A DNA stretch of 64,000 nt, from the NCBI GenBank assembly GCA_029960955.1, contig JASBVS010000037.1:1-64000 (forward strand), given 5' to 3'. The notes under the pieces are model-generated. The model made no database searches. It was not told the origin of the DNA and saw only the letters and a program-made list of their open reading frames with translations. The position numbers were made by a program, and so were the translations under genes. The DNA comes from Bacillota bacterium. Lineage in GTDB: Bacteria; Bacillota; Sulfobacillia; JAIMAT01. The first letter of the stretch is position 1; every line of letters begins with the position of its first letter. This document shows, piece by piece, positions 26,308 through 36,465 of this stretch.

Positions 26308-27204
26308 TCAGCGGCGCTCCGCCGCCTGCCGAACCTCCTGCAGCAGCGTCCGGTAGCGGGCGTACCGCCCGCCGTCGATCTCGCCCCGGGCGACCGCCTC
26401 GGCGACCGCGCAGCCCGGCTCGTCGACGTGCAGGCAGTCGCGGAAGCGGCAGGAGGCGGCCGGCTCCTCGAACTCGGGGAAGTAGTGCCGCAGCTCCCCG
26501 GCCTCGTCCAGCTCCGGCGGGTCGAGGCGGACGAAGCCGGGCGTGTCGGCCACCCAGCCGCCGCCGGGCAGGGCCAGCAGCTCGACGTGGCGCGTGGTGT
26601 GCGTGCCGCGCTCCGCCCGGCTGAGCGCGCCCGTGCGCAGCCGGGCACCGGGCGCGAGCGCGTTGAGCAGGCTCGACTTGCCGACGCCGCTGGCACCCGC
26701 CAGCACCACCAGCCCGCCTTCCAGCAGCGCGCGCAGCTCCTCCACCCCGGTCCCGTCGCGGGCCGAGGTGAAGAGCGCAGGATAGCCCGCACGGCGGTAG
26801 GCTGCGAGGAAGCGGCGCGCCTCGTCCAGAAGCTCGGGCCGGCCCGCGATCCGGTCGAGTTTGTTGACCACCAGCGCCGCCGGGATGCGCCGCCGCTCCG
26901 CCTCCACCAGCGCCCGGTCCACCAGCTCCGGCACGATCTCGGGTTCGCGCCAGGAAGCGACGACCAGCAGGCGGTCGACGTTGGCCACCGGCGGTCGTTC
27001 CAGCCGGTTCCGCCGCGGAAGCACCCGCTCGATGCGCGCCGTTCCGTCGGGGGCCGGCAGCACCTCCACCAGGTCGCCGGCCACGGGCGTCCCCTGGTCG
27101 CCCCGCCGCAGCCGGCCCCGGGGCCGCGCCGCCACGATCCCCTCGCCCGTCTCCACCCGGTACCACTGGTTGAGGACCTTGACGACCCGCCCCGTCAGGC
27201 TCAA
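26308..27204 (-). CDS. rsgA: Small-ribosomal-subunit maturation GTPase RsgA
   Basis: Circularly permuted GTPase that checks 30S subunit maturation. The 298-residue protein has an OB fold, NKLD (G4) before GASGVGKSSLLNAL (G1) and DTPG (G3), and a C-terminal zinc module with CRFRDCLHVDEPGC. TTG 27204 overlaps the pknB stop (TTGA) and has an AAGGGAGG ribosome binding site. The order prpC-pknB-rsgA-rpe matches Bacillus. There PrkC phosphorylates RsgA, so the coupling is meaningful. Confidence 0.96.
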   Translation of the reverse strand: MSLTGRVVKVLNQWYRVETGEGIVAARPRGRLRRGDQGTPVAGDLVEVLPAPDGTARIERVLPRRNRLERPPVANVDRLLVVASWREPEIVPELVDRALVEAERRRIPAALVVNKLDRIAGRPELLDEARRFLAAYRRAGYPALFTSARDGTGVEELRALLEGGLVVLAGASGVGKSSLLNALAPGARLRTGALSRAERGTHTTRHVELLALPGGGWVADTPGFVRLDPPELDEAGELRHYFPEFEEPAASCRFRDCLHVDEPGCAVAEAVARGEIDGGRYARYRTLLQEVRQAAERR

Positions 27205-29120
27205 GGCGCGCCTCCCTTCAGGAGATCTCCGTCCGGAGGGTTGATCAGGGTGTCGTTCTCATAGATCTTCAGGTGCGCGTCACCGGCGCCCCAGCAGGCG
27301 TCCACCTGGAAGGTGTCACCGGGGGTGTGCGCCGCCTGGTAGATCGTCCGGGTGCCGGAGGCGTCCGTCAAGTCGACGCGGACCTGGACGGGTTGGCTTC
27401 CTTGGCCCTGGACGGTGACGGTGGGCTGGGCCTGGTTGATGCAGCCCTGGCTGATCACCAGGTCGACCGCGCTGCCCGGCGCCACCATCTGGCCCGCGGC
27501 GGGCGAGGTGGAGACCACGGTGCCCGCCGGGTAACCGGCGAGCTGGTAGCTCATCTTGCCGGGCACGAGCTGGTTCGAGCGCAGCTGGTTGAGGGCGTCG
27601 TCGACGCCCAGCCCGACGAGCGCGGGGACCACCACCTGGTTGACGCTCGGCCCCTGGCTGACCGTCAGGGTGACGGTGCTCCCCTGGGCCAGCGGCGAGC
27701 CCGCGGCCGGCGACTGGTCGATGACGTAGCCGCTGGCGACGGAGTCGCTGTACTCCTGGACCACGCGCACCCTGAGGCCCCGCGCCCCGAGGAGCGTCTC
27801 GGCGGTGCTCTGGGGCATGTTGGTCACCGCCGGCACGGTGACCTGCTCGGGGCCCTGGGAGACGACCACCCGCACCGGCTGGCCGGCCTTCACCGCCTCG
27901 CCCGGAGGCGGGTCCTGGGAGATGATCACGTTGGCCGGGTAGCGCTGGCTGTACCGCTGGTCGGCCACGCTCAGGATCAGCTGGGCCTGCTGGAGGGTGC
28001 GCGTGGCGTCGCTCAGGGTGAGCCCGACCACTTTGGGCACGCGCACCGTGGGGACGTCGAACCACCCTGCCAGCCTCCAGGCGCCGTAGCCGCCCGCACC
28101 GAGCAGGAGGAGCAGGGCGCCCAGGAGCGCCCAGAGCCAGGGCCGCCTGCGGCGCTCCCGTCCCTGCGGCCGGGCGCTCCCGTCCGGGCGCTCCGCGGCG
28201 GCCGCGCCGGCGGCGGCCGGTGCCCGCCCGGCGACCCGCCCCAGGTCGAGGGTCGCCTCGCCGTCGGCCGGGGCTTCCTCCTCCTCCACGTGCGGCAGCG
28301 GGCGGCCCGCCAGGCAGGCGCGCAGGTCCTCGGCCATGGCGCCGGCCGTCGGGTAGCGGCGGCCCGGCTGGCGCGCCATCGCCTTCCTCACCACGCGGGC
28401 GAGGGCGACGGGCACCTGCGGGGCCAGGGCCGAGAGGTCGGGCGGCTCCTCCTGGAAGCGCTTCAGCGCCACCTCCACCGGGCTCTCGCCGTCGTAGGGA
28501 AGCTCCCCGCTCAGCAACTGGAAGAGGAGGACACCCACCGAGTAGAGGTCCGAACGGCCGTCCAGCGGGCTCCCCCGCGCCTGCTCGGGCGAGATGTAGT
28601 GGGCCGATCCGAGGATGGCGCCGGTGGGGACCAGGGTGGCCTGGCTGGCGGCGCGGGCGATGCCGAAGTCGGCCACCTTCACGCGCTCGTCGCGGGTGAG
28701 GAGGATGTTGTCCGGCTTGACGTCGCGGTGGATGACGCCGTGGTGGTGGGCTTCCTCGAGCGCGTCCAGGATCTGGATGGCGATGCGGGCTGCGCGTTCG
28801 GGCGGGAGGGCCCCCTCCTCGTCCAGCACCTGCCGGAGGCTCCGCCCTTCCACGTACTCCATGACGATGTAGTGGAGCCCCCCGTCGTCGCCCACGTCGT
28901 AGACGTTGACGATGTTGGGGTGCGAGAGCATGGCCGCCGCCTGCGCCTCGCGCCGGAAGCGGCGGACGAACTCCGGGTCCGTGGCGTACTGCTCGCGCAG
29001 GATCTTGACGGCCACGGGGCGGTAGAGCAGCCGGTCGAGCGCCTTGTAGACGACGGCCATGCCGCCGCCACCCAGGCGGCTGAGGATCTCGTAGCGCCCA
29101 CCCAGAAGCCGGCCGATCAC
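27201..29120 (-). CDS. prkC: PASTA-domain Ser/Thr protein kinase (PrkC/PknB family)
   Basis: Membrane receptor kinase sensing cell-wall fragments. It has 639 residues from GTG 29120. The kinase domain covers about 1-270, with glycine loop LGGGGMAVVYK, HRDVKPDN at 131-138 and DFG at 151-153. A membrane helix is at about 328-348. Three extracellular PASTA repeats follow (VPKVVGLTLSDA; VPAVTNMPQSTA; VPALVGLGVDDA), then a roughly 95-residue C-terminal module resembling the Ig-like end of PrkC. It is overlapped on both sides by 4 bp (prpC and rsgA), forming a kinase-phosphatase-substrate operon. Confidence 0.96.
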   Translation of the reverse strand: MIGRLLGGRYEILSRLGGGGMAVVYKALDRLLYRPVAVKILREQYATDPEFVRRFRREAQAAAMLSHPNIVNVYDVGDDGGLHYIVMEYVEGRSLRQVLDEEGALPPERAARIAIQILDALEEAHHHGVIHRDVKPDNILLTRDERVKVADFGIARAASQATLVPTGAILGSAHYISPEQARGSPLDGRSDLYSVGVLLFQLLSGELPYDGESPVEVALKRFQEEPPDLSALAPQVPVALARVVRKAMARQPGRRYPTAGAMAEDLRACLAGRPLPHVEEEEAPADGEATLDLGRVAGRAPAAAGAAAAERPDGSARPQGRERRRRPWLWALLGALLLLLGAGGYGAWRLAGWFDVPTVRVPKVVGLTLSDATRTLQQAQLILSVADQRYSQRYPANVIISQDPPPGEAVKAGQPVRVVVSQGPEQVTVPAVTNMPQSTAETLLGARGLRVRVVQEYSDSVASGYVIDQSPAAGSPLAQGSTVTLTVSQGPSVNQVVVPALVGLGVDDALNQLRSNQLVPGKMSYQLAGYPAGTVVSTSPAAGQMVAPGSAVDLVISQGCINQAQPTVTVQGQGSQPVQVRVDLTDASGTRTIYQAAHTPGDTFQVDACWGAGDAHLKIYENDTLINPPDGDLLKGGAP

Positions 29121-29884
29121 CCGAGACCACCCGAGGCCACGCCGGCCTCGTCCTTTCTCTCGTCGCCGAGCTCCACGTCGGCGATCAGGACCGTCACGTT
29201 GTCGGGAGCGCCCCCCCGGTTGGCCGCCTCGACGAGACGCCGTGCCGGGTGCTCGCCGCCCTCGGCCAGGAGCGCGGCCACCTGCTCCTTGCTCAGCGCC
29301 GCCGCCAGCCCGTCGGTCGCCAGGAGCAGCCGGTCTCCCTGCTCCAGCCGGAGCTCGACGATGTCGACGTCCACCTCGGGGGCCGTCCCCACCGCCCGGG
29401 TGAGGATATGCCGCTCGGGCACGCGCTCGGCCTCCTCCTCGCTGAGCGCGCCCTGCTCGACCAGCGCGCGCACCAGCGAGTGGTCGGCGGTGAGCTGGCG
29501 CAGGGCGCCGCCGCGCCAGAGGTAGGCGCGGCTGTCGCCGACGTGGGCGACGGTCAGCTCCGCGCCGTCGACCAGGGCGGCGGTCAGCGTCGTCCCCATG
29601 CCGCGCCACTCGGCCCGCCCCTGGGCGGCCTGCCAGACGGCCTCGTTGGCCCGGCGGAAGGCCTCCGCCAGCCGTTCGCGCCGCCCGGCGGGCCCGTCGC
29701 CGCCCGCGCCGAGCGCCTCCGCCAGCACCCTCAGCGCCATCCGGCTGGCCACGTCGCCGGCCTGGTGGCCGCCCAGCCCGTCCGCCACCGCCAGGAGCTC
29801 CACCTCCCCGATGCGGCGCCAGGCCCAGGCGTCCTCGTTGCGCGGCCGCACCTTCCCTACGTCGCTGGCGGCGTCGACACGCAT
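29117..29884 (-). CDS. prpC: PP2C-type protein phosphatase PrpC/Stp
   Basis: Dephosphorylates PrkC and its targets. The 255-residue PPM/PP2C phosphatase has DVGKVRPRNEDAW, VADGLGGHQAGDVAS, GMGTTLTAALV, VAHVGDSRAYLW and GAPDNVTVLIADV, giving all metal-binding Asp residues. I chose ATG 29884 (GGGAGGG ribosome binding site, standard N-terminus MRVDAASDVG) over an ATG 45 bp upstream. Its stop overlaps the kinase start (GTGA). Confidence 0.95.
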   Translation of the reverse strand: MRVDAASDVGKVRPRNEDAWAWRRIGEVELLAVADGLGGHQAGDVASRMALRVLAEALGAGGDGPAGRRERLAEAFRRANEAVWQAAQGRAEWRGMGTTLTAALVDGAELTVAHVGDSRAYLWRGGALRQLTADHSLVRALVEQGALSEEEAERVPERHILTRAVGTAPEVDVDIVELRLEQGDRLLLATDGLAAALSKEQVAALLAEGGEHPARRLVEAANRGGAPDNVTVLIADVELGDERKDEAGVASGGLG

Positions 29885-29978
29885 GCCGCTCCCTCCCGCC
29901 GGCCGCTTGCCACCGGATTCGGCCTCCACCCGACCCGTCGCCCCCGCGAGCCCCGCCCCCGGCGCGACGCCGGCCCGG

Positions 29979-31073
29979 CTAGCCCGGCAGCGGGGCGGGA
30001 GACCGCTCCGGAGCCTCCGCCTCGCGCCGTCGCAGCTGGCCGCAAGCCGCGTCGATCCGGCGCCCCAGGGACCGGCGGACCGTCACTTCCACGCCGCTCC
30101 GCTCCAGCACCTGCCGGAAGGCCTCGATCCGCCCGGGCGGCGAGCTGCGGAGCCCGCGGCCGGATTCGTTCAGCGGAATCAGGTTGACGTGGCCGGGCAG
30201 ACCGCGCAGGAGCGTCGCCAGCTCGCGCGCCTGCTCCGGCTCGTCGTTGACGCGGTCGATCATCACGTACTCGAAGGTGAGCCGCCGGCCGGTCCGCGCC
30301 GCGTAGGTCCGCGCCGCCTCCATCAGCCGCGCCAGCGGGTAGCGGTTGTCCATCGGGACCAGCCGCCGGCGCAGCTCGTCGTTGGGCGCGTGGAGCGAGA
30401 CGGCCAGCGTCACCGGGAGCCCTTCCTCCGCCAGGCGCTCGATGGCCGGCGCCAGCCCCGAGGTGGAGAGGGTCATGCGGCGGTAGGAGATCGCCATCCC
30501 CTCCGGCTCGTGCGCCAGCCTCAGGAAGCGGAGCGTCTCCGCGTAGTTCTCCAGCGGCTCCCCCATCCCCATCAGCACCAGGCGGGAGAGGCGCTCGCCA
30601 TGGGGCAGGAGTTCGCGCTGGACCGCCAGCGCCTGCTCGGCCATCTCGCCCGCCGTCAGGTCGCGCCGCTTGCCCCCCAGCGTCGAGGCGCAGAAGCGGC
30701 AGCCCACGTTGCAGCCGACCTGGGTGGAGATGCAGGCGCTGTAGCCGTAGCGGTAGCGCATGCGCACGGTCTCCACCAGCTCGCCGTCGCGCAGGCGGAG
30801 AAGGAGCTTGACCGTGCCGTCCTCCGGATCGACCTGCCGGCGGACCACCTCCGCGGGCGCCAGGGGGAGGCGGCTCTTCAGGCTCGCCCGCCAGGCGGCC
30901 GGCAGGTCGGTCATGGCGTCGAAGTCGGCGACCGCCCGGCCCTGGATCCAGCGCAGCAGCTGGCGGCCCCGGTAGGCCGGCTGGCCCTCGCCGCGCGCGA
31001 AGGCCTCCAGCTCCGCCCGGTTCATGCCGCGCAGGTCGGGCGCCTCGCCCGCCGCCTGCCCCTCCTCCGCCAT
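29979..31073 (-). CDS. rlmN: 23S rRNA (adenine2503-C2)/tRNA (A37) methyltransferase RlmN
   Basis: Radical SAM enzyme that methylates C2 of A2503 in 23S rRNA and A37 of some tRNAs. The 364-residue protein has CNVGCRFCAS (CxxxCxxC cluster site), LVLMGMGEPLENY and HVNLIPLNE. A late Cys in DAACGQL is the probable methyl-carrying residue. It is 3 bp downstream of rsmB. The C-terminus carries a Pro/Ala-rich tail. Confidence 0.96.
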   Translation of the reverse strand: MAEEGQAAGEAPDLRGMNRAELEAFARGEGQPAYRGRQLLRWIQGRAVADFDAMTDLPAAWRASLKSRLPLAPAEVVRRQVDPEDGTVKLLLRLRDGELVETVRMRYRYGYSACISTQVGCNVGCRFCASTLGGKRRDLTAGEMAEQALAVQRELLPHGERLSRLVLMGMGEPLENYAETLRFLRLAHEPEGMAISYRRMTLSTSGLAPAIERLAEEGLPVTLAVSLHAPNDELRRRLVPMDNRYPLARLMEAARTYAARTGRRLTFEYVMIDRVNDEPEQARELATLLRGLPGHVNLIPLNESGRGLRSSPPGRIEAFRQVLERSGVEVTVRRSLGRRIDAACGQLRRREAEAPERSPAPLPG

Positions 31074-31076
31074 CGC

Positions 31077-32456
31077 TCACGCCCCCCTGACCAGGCGGGC
31101 GATGTAATGGCCGTCCAGCCCGTCGCGCTGCGGCAGGAAGAGGATCTCGCCCTCCCGCTCCACCCTGCCCGCCAGCCCTTCCGGCAGGAAGGGCGCCAGC
31201 GCGTCGCGCCGGAAGGCCGGCCATCGCCCCAGGAAGCTCTCCACCGTCCGCTCGTTCTCCTCCGGCTCGAGTGTACACGTCGAGTAGACCAGCGTCCCCC
31301 CGGGACGGACCAGCGGCGCCACCCCGTCCAGGATCTCGGCCTGCAGCCGGGCGGCCGCCGCCACGTCCCGCGGCCGCTTCCTCCAGCGCGCCTCGGGCCG
31401 GCGGTTGAGGACGCCCGTGCCCGTGCAGGGCGCGTCGACCAGCACGCGGTCGAAGGAGGCGGGCTCCAGAAGCGCGGCCAGGCGGCGCGCGTCCTCGGCC
31501 AGCAGGCGGACGGAGCGGAGGCCGAGGCGGCGGGCGTTCTCCTCCACGCGGCGCAGGCGCTCGGCGTCCACGTCGACCGCCAGCACCAGCCCCCGGTCCC
31601 CCGTCTGCTCGGCCAGGTGGGTGGTCTTGCCACCCGGGGCCGCGGCCACGTCCAGCACCCGCTCGCCGGGCCGCGCCCCGACACTCTGGCCGACGAGGAC
31701 GGAGGCCTCCGACTGGACCTGGTACCAGCCCTCCGCCCAGCCGGGCAGCTCGGGCGGAGAGACGCCGCGGACGCGGAGCGCCTGCGGGCTGTACGCTCCC
31801 GCCTCGGCCTCCAGCCCGGCCGCGCGCAGCCGCTCCAGCGCCTCCTCCGGGCGGGCGCGCAGGCGGTTGACCCGCACCGTCAGGGGCGGCGGCGCGTTCA
31901 TGCAGCGCATCAGCCGCTCGGCCTCCTCGCCCCCGTAGCGTTCCACCCAGCGGCGCGCGAGCCAGTCGGGGAAGGAGTGGCGGACGGCCAGCGCCTCCGC
32001 GCTCGACCCCGCGGGCCAGCTCCACTCGCTGCGGCGGCGCAGCGCCTGGCGCAGGACCGCGTTGGCGTAGCCCACGGCCGCCCCCGCGCCGGCGGCGCGG
32101 AGCGCCTCCAGCGTCTCGTGGACGGCCGCGTGTTCGGGCGTGGCCATCTCGCTCAGCTGGAAGAGCGCCAGGCGGAGCGCCCAGCGCAGCGGCGGCTCGA
32201 GGCGCTCCGGCGGCCGGCGAGAGTAGCGGGCCAGCAGGTGGTCCAGGCGCCGGACCAGCCGGACCGTCCCGTAGACCAGCTCGGTGGCCAGGTGGCGGTC
32301 CGCCGGGCGGAGCCCCTCCGCCCGCGCCAGCTCCGCCTCCAGCGCCTCCCGGCTCCGCCGTCCCCGTTCCACCGCCAGGCAGGCGCGGAGCGCCGCCTCG
32401 CGCGCTCCCCCCGCCCCCGGCCGGCCCCGCCCGGGGCCGGCCGCCGCCTCAGCCAA
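31077..32456 (-). CDS. rsmB: 16S rRNA (cytosine967-C5)-methyltransferase RsmB
   Basis: m5C methyltransferase for 16S rRNA C967. The 459-residue protein has an N-terminal NusB-like domain ([20 protein letters not shown]) followed by a Rossmann methyltransferase with [15 protein letters not shown], the Cys of [18 protein letters not shown] and the Cys of [12 protein letters not shown]. The two cysteines are the family pair for catalysis and product release. It overlaps the def-fmt gene by 8 bp. Confidence 0.95.
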   Translation of the reverse strand: MAEAAAGPGRGRPGAGGAREAALRACLAVERGRRSREALEAELARAEGLRPADRHLATELVYGTVRLVRRLDHLLARYSRRPPERLEPPLRWALRLALFQLSEMATPEHAAVHETLEALRAAGAGAAVGYANAVLRQALRRRSEWSWPAGSSAEALAVRHSFPDWLARRWVERYGGEEAERLMRCMNAPPPLTVRVNRLRARPEEALERLRAAGLEAEAGAYSPQALRVRGVSPPELPGWAEGWYQVQSEASVLVGQSVGARPGERVLDVAAAPGGKTTHLAEQTGDRGLVLAVDVDAERLRRVEENARRLGLRSVRLLAEDARRLAALLEPASFDRVLVDAPCTGTGVLNRRPEARWRKRPRDVAAAARLQAEILDGVAPLVRPGGTLVYSTCTLEPEENERTVESFLGRWPAFRRDALAPFLPEGLAGRVEREGEILFLPQRDGLDGHYIARLVRGA

Positions 32457-33969
32457 GCCTTTCGCCCCGTTCGAGCGGGTTGCCGCGCAGGAAGTCGGCC
32501 ATCGACATGCGCCGCCGGCCCGCCGGCTGCACCTCCAGGAGCCGGATCCGCTGGCCTCCGTCCGGCCCGCAGGCGACCACGGCCGAGCGGGCGTCGACCG
32601 CCACCACCTCGCCGGGGGCGGCGCCCGCCGTCCCGCCCGCCGCGGGCCCGCCGGCCGCCTCCGCCGCCGCTGCCGCCTCGGCGCGGAAGACCTTCAGCCG
32701 CTCGCCCCGGCGCAGCGTGTAGGCTCCGGGCCGCGGGCTGAGCGCGCGGATCCGGTTGACCAGCTCGACAGCGGGCCGGCTCCAGTCGAGCCGTTCCTCC
32801 TCCGGCCGGATCTTGGGCGCGCGCGTGGCCAGCGCCTCGTCCTGCGGGGTGGCGACCACCTCCTCGCCGGTGGCGAAGCGGTGGAGCACCTCGATCAGCA
32901 GCTCGGCGCCCGCCGCGGCCAGCTTCGCGCCCAGCGAGCCCGCGTCGTCGTCCTCCTCGACCCGGACGGCCCGCTGCGCCAGCACCTCGCCGGCGTCCAC
33001 CCGCTCCGACATGCGGATGATGCTCACCCCGGTCTCCCTCTCGCCGGCCATCAGCGCGCGCTCGATGGGCGCCGGGCCGCGATAGCGCGGCAGCAGCGAG
33101 GGGTGCACGTTGAGGGCGGCCACCCCGGGCACGGCCAGCACCTCGGGCGGAAGGATGAAGCCGTAGGCCGCGGTGACGATCACGTCCGGGCGGAGCTCGC
33201 GCAGCCGCTCGACGAAGGCCGGATCGCGCGGGTTCTCCGGCTCCAGGACGGTCACGCCGTACTCCTGCGCCTGGCGCTTGACCGGCGAGGGCAGCAGCGC
33301 CTGCCCGCGGCCCCGCCGGCGGTCGGGCTGGGTGACCACCGCGCTCAGCTTGAAGCCGTGGCGCGCCAGGCGACGCAGGACGGTCACCCCGAACTCGGGC
33401 GTGCCCATGAAGACGAGCCGGTAGGCGGTCTCCGGAGGAAGCCGGACCACGTGCTGCGCCTTGTCCACGTAGAGGACGCCGTCCAGGTGGTCCAGCTCGT
33501 GCTGGAAGGCCCGCGCCTTGAAGTCCTCGGCGTCCACCCAGAGGCGCCGCCCCTCGCGGTCGAGGCCGGTCACGCGGACGTGGCGCGCCCGGGTCACCTC
33601 GCCGACGTAGCCGGGTACGCTCAGGCAGCCCTCGTAGCCGGTCTGCTCGCCCTCGGCTTTGAGCAGCTCGGGGTTGATCATCTCGATCAGGCCGTCGCCC
33701 ACGTCGACCACGATCACGCGCAGGTCGACGCCGATCTGGGGCGCCGCCAGGCCGACTCCGTCCGCGTCGTACATGGTGACGGCCATGTCGTCCAGAAGCT
33801 TCCAGATCTGGCGCGTGATCCGCCGCACGGGGCGCGCCTTGCGCCGCACCTCCGGGCGCGTGCTGTCCAGGATGGGCCGGATCGACCCGCCCTCGCGCCG
33901 CCCGCGGTGCGCCGGCGAGGGCCCCTTCGCCTCCTCCTCGCGCTTCGTCTCCATGCCCTGCCCACCCAT
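32449..33969 (-). CDS. Fused peptide deformylase and methionyl-tRNA formyltransferase
   Basis: One 506-residue frame carries two whole enzymes that act at opposite ends of formyl-Met use. Residues about 28-180 are peptide deformylase, with GVGLAAPQ (71-78), EGCLS (113-117) and HELDH (157-161). Residues about 184-506 are Fmt, starting [12 protein letters not shown], with [17 protein letters not shown] (catalytic Asn and His), RVDAGEVL (catalytic Asp) and the C-terminal OB domain. The junction is only 10-15 residues, with no stop or frame change. In most Bacillota def and fmt are adjacent but separate. Start ATG 33969 or 33954. Confidence 0.93.
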   Translation of the reverse strand: MGGQGMETKREEEAKGPSPAHRGRREGGSIRPILDSTRPEVRRKARPVRRITRQIWKLLDDMAVTMYDADGVGLAAPQIGVDLRVIVVDVGDGLIEMINPELLKAEGEQTGYEGCLSVPGYVGEVTRARHVRVTGLDREGRRLWVDAEDFKARAFQHELDHLDGVLYVDKAQHVVRLPPETAYRLVFMGTPEFGVTVLRRLARHGFKLSAVVTQPDRRRGRGQALLPSPVKRQAQEYGVTVLEPENPRDPAFVERLRELRPDVIVTAAYGFILPPEVLAVPGVAALNVHPSLLPRYRGPAPIERALMAGERETGVSIIRMSERVDAGEVLAQRAVRVEEDDDAGSLGAKLAAAGAELLIEVLHRFATGEEVVATPQDEALATRAPKIRPEEERLDWSRPAVELVNRIRALSPRPGAYTLRRGERLKVFRAEAAAAAEAAGGPAAGGTAGAAPGEVVAVDARSAVVACGPDGGQRIRLLEVQPAGRRRMSMADFLRGNPLERGERLG

Positions 33970-34006
33970 CTCCTTCCCCGGCCGGGTCCGGCCGCGTTCA
34001 TCGTAC

Positions 34007-36253
34007 CTAGAGCAGCGAGAGCGGATCGACGTCGACGGCGAGCCGTGCGCCCGCCGCCTCGCGGCCCGCCCGGGCGGCCGCCTCCAGCGCCGCGTCGCGC
34101 AGCGGGCCGACGCGCTCGCCGCTGAGCAGGAGGTGCCAGCGGGCCTGCCCCTTCAGCCTGCCCAGCGGCGCCTCGCTCGGCCCGACCAGCCGCGCCCCGG
34201 CCGGCAGCCGCCGCGCCAGCTCGCCCGCCGCCGCCCGGGCGACCCGCTCCGCCTCCTCCGGCGAGGAAGCCAGGACCAGGAGGCGCACCAGCCTGCGGAA
34301 GGGCGGATACCCCAGCTCCCGGCGGATCGGCAGCTCGACGCGGGCGAAGGCCTCGGGGTCCATGCGCAGCGCCGCCTGGATGGCATAGTGCTCCGGCGCG
34401 TAACTCTGGATGAGCACCCGGCCCGGCCGCTCGCCCCGCCCCGCCCGGCCGGCCGCCTGGGTGAGCAGCTGGAAGGTGCGCTCGGCCGCCCGGAAGTCGG
34501 GCAGGTTGAGCGCCGTGTCGGCGTTGACCACCCCCACCAGCGTGACGCCGCCCACGTCCCACCCCTTGGCCACCATCTGCGTCCCCACCAGGACGTCCGC
34601 CTCGCCGCGCAGGAAGCGCCGGTAGATCGCCTCGTGGGAGCCCTTCCTGACGGTGCTGTCGGCGTCCATGCGCAGCACCCGCGCCGCGGGCCAGCGCCGG
34701 GCCAGCTCCTCCTCCACGCGCTGCGTGCCGGACCCATGGTAGCCGAGCGCGCTCCCCCCGCAGGCGGGGCAGCGGCTGGGCGGCCGCTCCGCCCAGCCGC
34801 AGTAGTGGCAGCGGAGGAGCGCCTGGTCGGCGTGGTAGGCGAGCGAGACCGCGCACTTCGGGCAGCGCAGGACGTGGCCGCACTCCCGGCAGAGGACGAA
34901 GGTGTGGAAGCCGCGCCGGTTGAGCAGGAGCACCGCCTGCTCGCGGCGCGCCAGCACCTCGTCCAGCGCCTCGGCCAGCCGGCGGCTGAAGAGCGAGCGG
35001 TTCCCCTCGGCCAGCTCCCGGCGCATGTCCACCGCCTCGGCGGCCGGCAGCGGCCTCCCGCCCACCCGCTCGGGCAGGCGGAGGAGCCGGTAGCGGCCGC
35101 GCTGCGCCTCGGCCAGCGACTCCAGGGCGGGCGTCGCGCTGCCCAGGAGGACCGGGCAGCCCGCCCTCCGCGCCCGCTCCAGGGCGACCGAGCGGGCGTG
35201 GTAGCGGGGCGTCTCCTCCTGCTTGTAGCTGGCTTCCTGCTCCTCGTCGACCACGATCAGGCCGAGGCGCCGGCAGGGCGCGAAGACGGCCGAGCGCGCC
35301 CCCACCACCAGGTCCGCCTCGCCCCGGCGGACGCGCCACCACTCGTCGTACCGCTCGCCGTCGCCCAGGCCGCTGTGGAAGACCGCCACCCGGTCGCCGA
35401 AGCGCGCGCGGAAGCGGGCCACCGTCTGGGGCGTCAACGCGATCTCGGGCACCAGCACGATCGCCTGCCGCCCCGCCGCCAGGACCGCCTCGAGCGCGCG
35501 CAGGTAGACCTCGGTCTTGCCGCTCCCGGTCACGCCCTGCAGAAGGAAGACGGCGGGCGAACCGCTCTCCACCGCCTCGCGCACCGCCTGCACCGCCCGC
35601 TCCTGCGCGGGGGTGAGCGGCGGCCGCCGGTCGGCCTCGGCCGGCTCCGACCAGGGGCTCCTCTCCAGCGCGCGCCGCTCGACGGCCAGGAGGCCGGCAC
35701 GCACCATGGCCCGCAGGGTGGCCGCGCTCACCCCGGCGGCCCGCTCCAGCTCCCGCCGGCGCCAGGGGCCGGGCGAGCGCCGCAAGAGCTCCAGGACGCG
35801 GCGTCGCGCGGGCGCCGCGGCGTGCTCCGCTTCCTGCTCCGGGGAGGGGAAGGCGGGGCCGGGAGCGAGCATCTCCTCCGTCCGCCGGCGGATCCGGTCG
35901 CCGCGCAGGCCCGCGGGCAGCATCACGCGGAGAGCCTGGACCAGCGTCGTACCGTAGGCGTGCGCGCACCACCGCGCCAGCTCCAGCGCCTCCGGGGTGA
36001 GCGCGGGCACCGGGTCCAGGACGGCCGCGATGGGCCGGACGCGCTCGGGCGGCACCGAGGGCTCGCGGCGCAGCTCGATGACGAAGCCCTCGCGCCAGCT
36101 GCGGCCGAAGGGGACGCGCACCCGCCAGCCGGGCCGGAGGCGGCCGATCCACTCGGGCGGTATCCAGTAGTCGAAGAGGCGGTCGGTGGCGGCCGCGGCG
36201 ATGTCGACGGCGACGGCCGCCGTGCGCGGCGCCTCGCCCGCCCCGGGGTTCAC
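34007..36253 (-). CDS. priA: Primosomal protein N' (replication restart helicase PriA)
   Basis: DEAH-type helicase that reloads the replisome at repaired forks. The 748-residue protein has an N-terminal DNA-binding domain ([12 protein letters not shown]), Walker [12 protein letters not shown], motif [16 protein letters not shown] and a zinc-binding insert with [13 protein letters not shown] and [27 protein letters not shown] and a C-terminal domain ending VDVDPLSLL follow. Motif II reads DEEQ where DEEH is usual. GTG 36253 overlaps the rpoZ stop (GTGA). coaBC, which lies between these genes in Bacillus, is absent. Confidence 0.96.
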   Translation of the reverse strand: MNPGAGEAPRTAAVAVDIAAAATDRLFDYWIPPEWIGRLRPGWRVRVPFGRSWREGFVIELRREPSVPPERVRPIAAVLDPVPALTPEALELARWCAHAYGTTLVQALRVMLPAGLRGDRIRRRTEEMLAPGPAFPSPEQEAEHAAAPARRRVLELLRRSPGPWRRRELERAAGVSAATLRAMVRAGLLAVERRALERSPWSEPAEADRRPPLTPAQERAVQAVREAVESGSPAVFLLQGVTGSGKTEVYLRALEAVLAAGRQAIVLVPEIALTPQTVARFRARFGDRVAVFHSGLGDGERYDEWWRVRRGEADLVVGARSAVFAPCRRLGLIVVDEEQEASYKQEETPRYHARSVALERARRAGCPVLLGSATPALESLAEAQRGRYRLLRLPERVGGRPLPAAEAVDMRRELAEGNRSLFSRRLAEALDEVLARREQAVLLLNRRGFHTFVLCRECGHVLRCPKCAVSLAYHADQALLRCHYCGWAERPPSRCPACGGSALGYHGSGTQRVEEELARRWPAARVLRMDADSTVRKGSHEAIYRRFLRGEADVLVGTQMVAKGWDVGGVTLVGVVNADTALNLPDFRAAERTFQLLTQAAGRAGRGERPGRVLIQSYAPEHYAIQAALRMDPEAFARVELPIRRELGYPPFRRLVRLLVLASSPEEAERVARAAAGELARRLPAGARLVGPSEAPLGRLKGQARWHLLLSGERVGPLRDAALEAAARAGREAAGARLAVDVDPLSLL

Positions 36254-36459
36254 TCGGTCCCGCTCACCTCGTAGGTGACCTTGCCCTCGGCGATCTCCTT
36301 CAGCGCGATCACCACGGGCTTGGAGCCCGGCTTGGCCACCGCCGGGGCCGCCCCCTCCAGCAGCTGGCGGGCGCGCTGCGCGGCCACGTTGACGACCGCG
36401 TACTTGCGCGGCATGGCGGCCAGCACCTCTTCCAGCGTCGGATCCAGTCGACTCTCCAA
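36250..36459 (-). CDS. rpoZ: RNA polymerase omega subunit
   Basis: Small assembly subunit of RNA polymerase, 69 residues, with KYAVVNVAAQRARQLLEG and PVVIALKEIAEGKVTYE. Start TTG 36459 with AGGAG 9 bases upstream. It lies between gmk (7 bp upstream) and priA (4-bp overlap), the standard Bacillota order. Confidence 0.95.
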   Translation of the reverse strand: MESRLDPTLEEVLAAMPRKYAVVNVAAQRARQLLEGAAPAVAKPGSKPVVIALKEIAEGKVTYEVSGTE

Positions 36460-36465
36460 TCCGTC

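Noticed and set aside
33415-33450. A frameshift or missed stop at the def-fmt junction
   Set aside because: The frame is continuous, codon use stays typical, and both domains are complete with no overlap of sequence.
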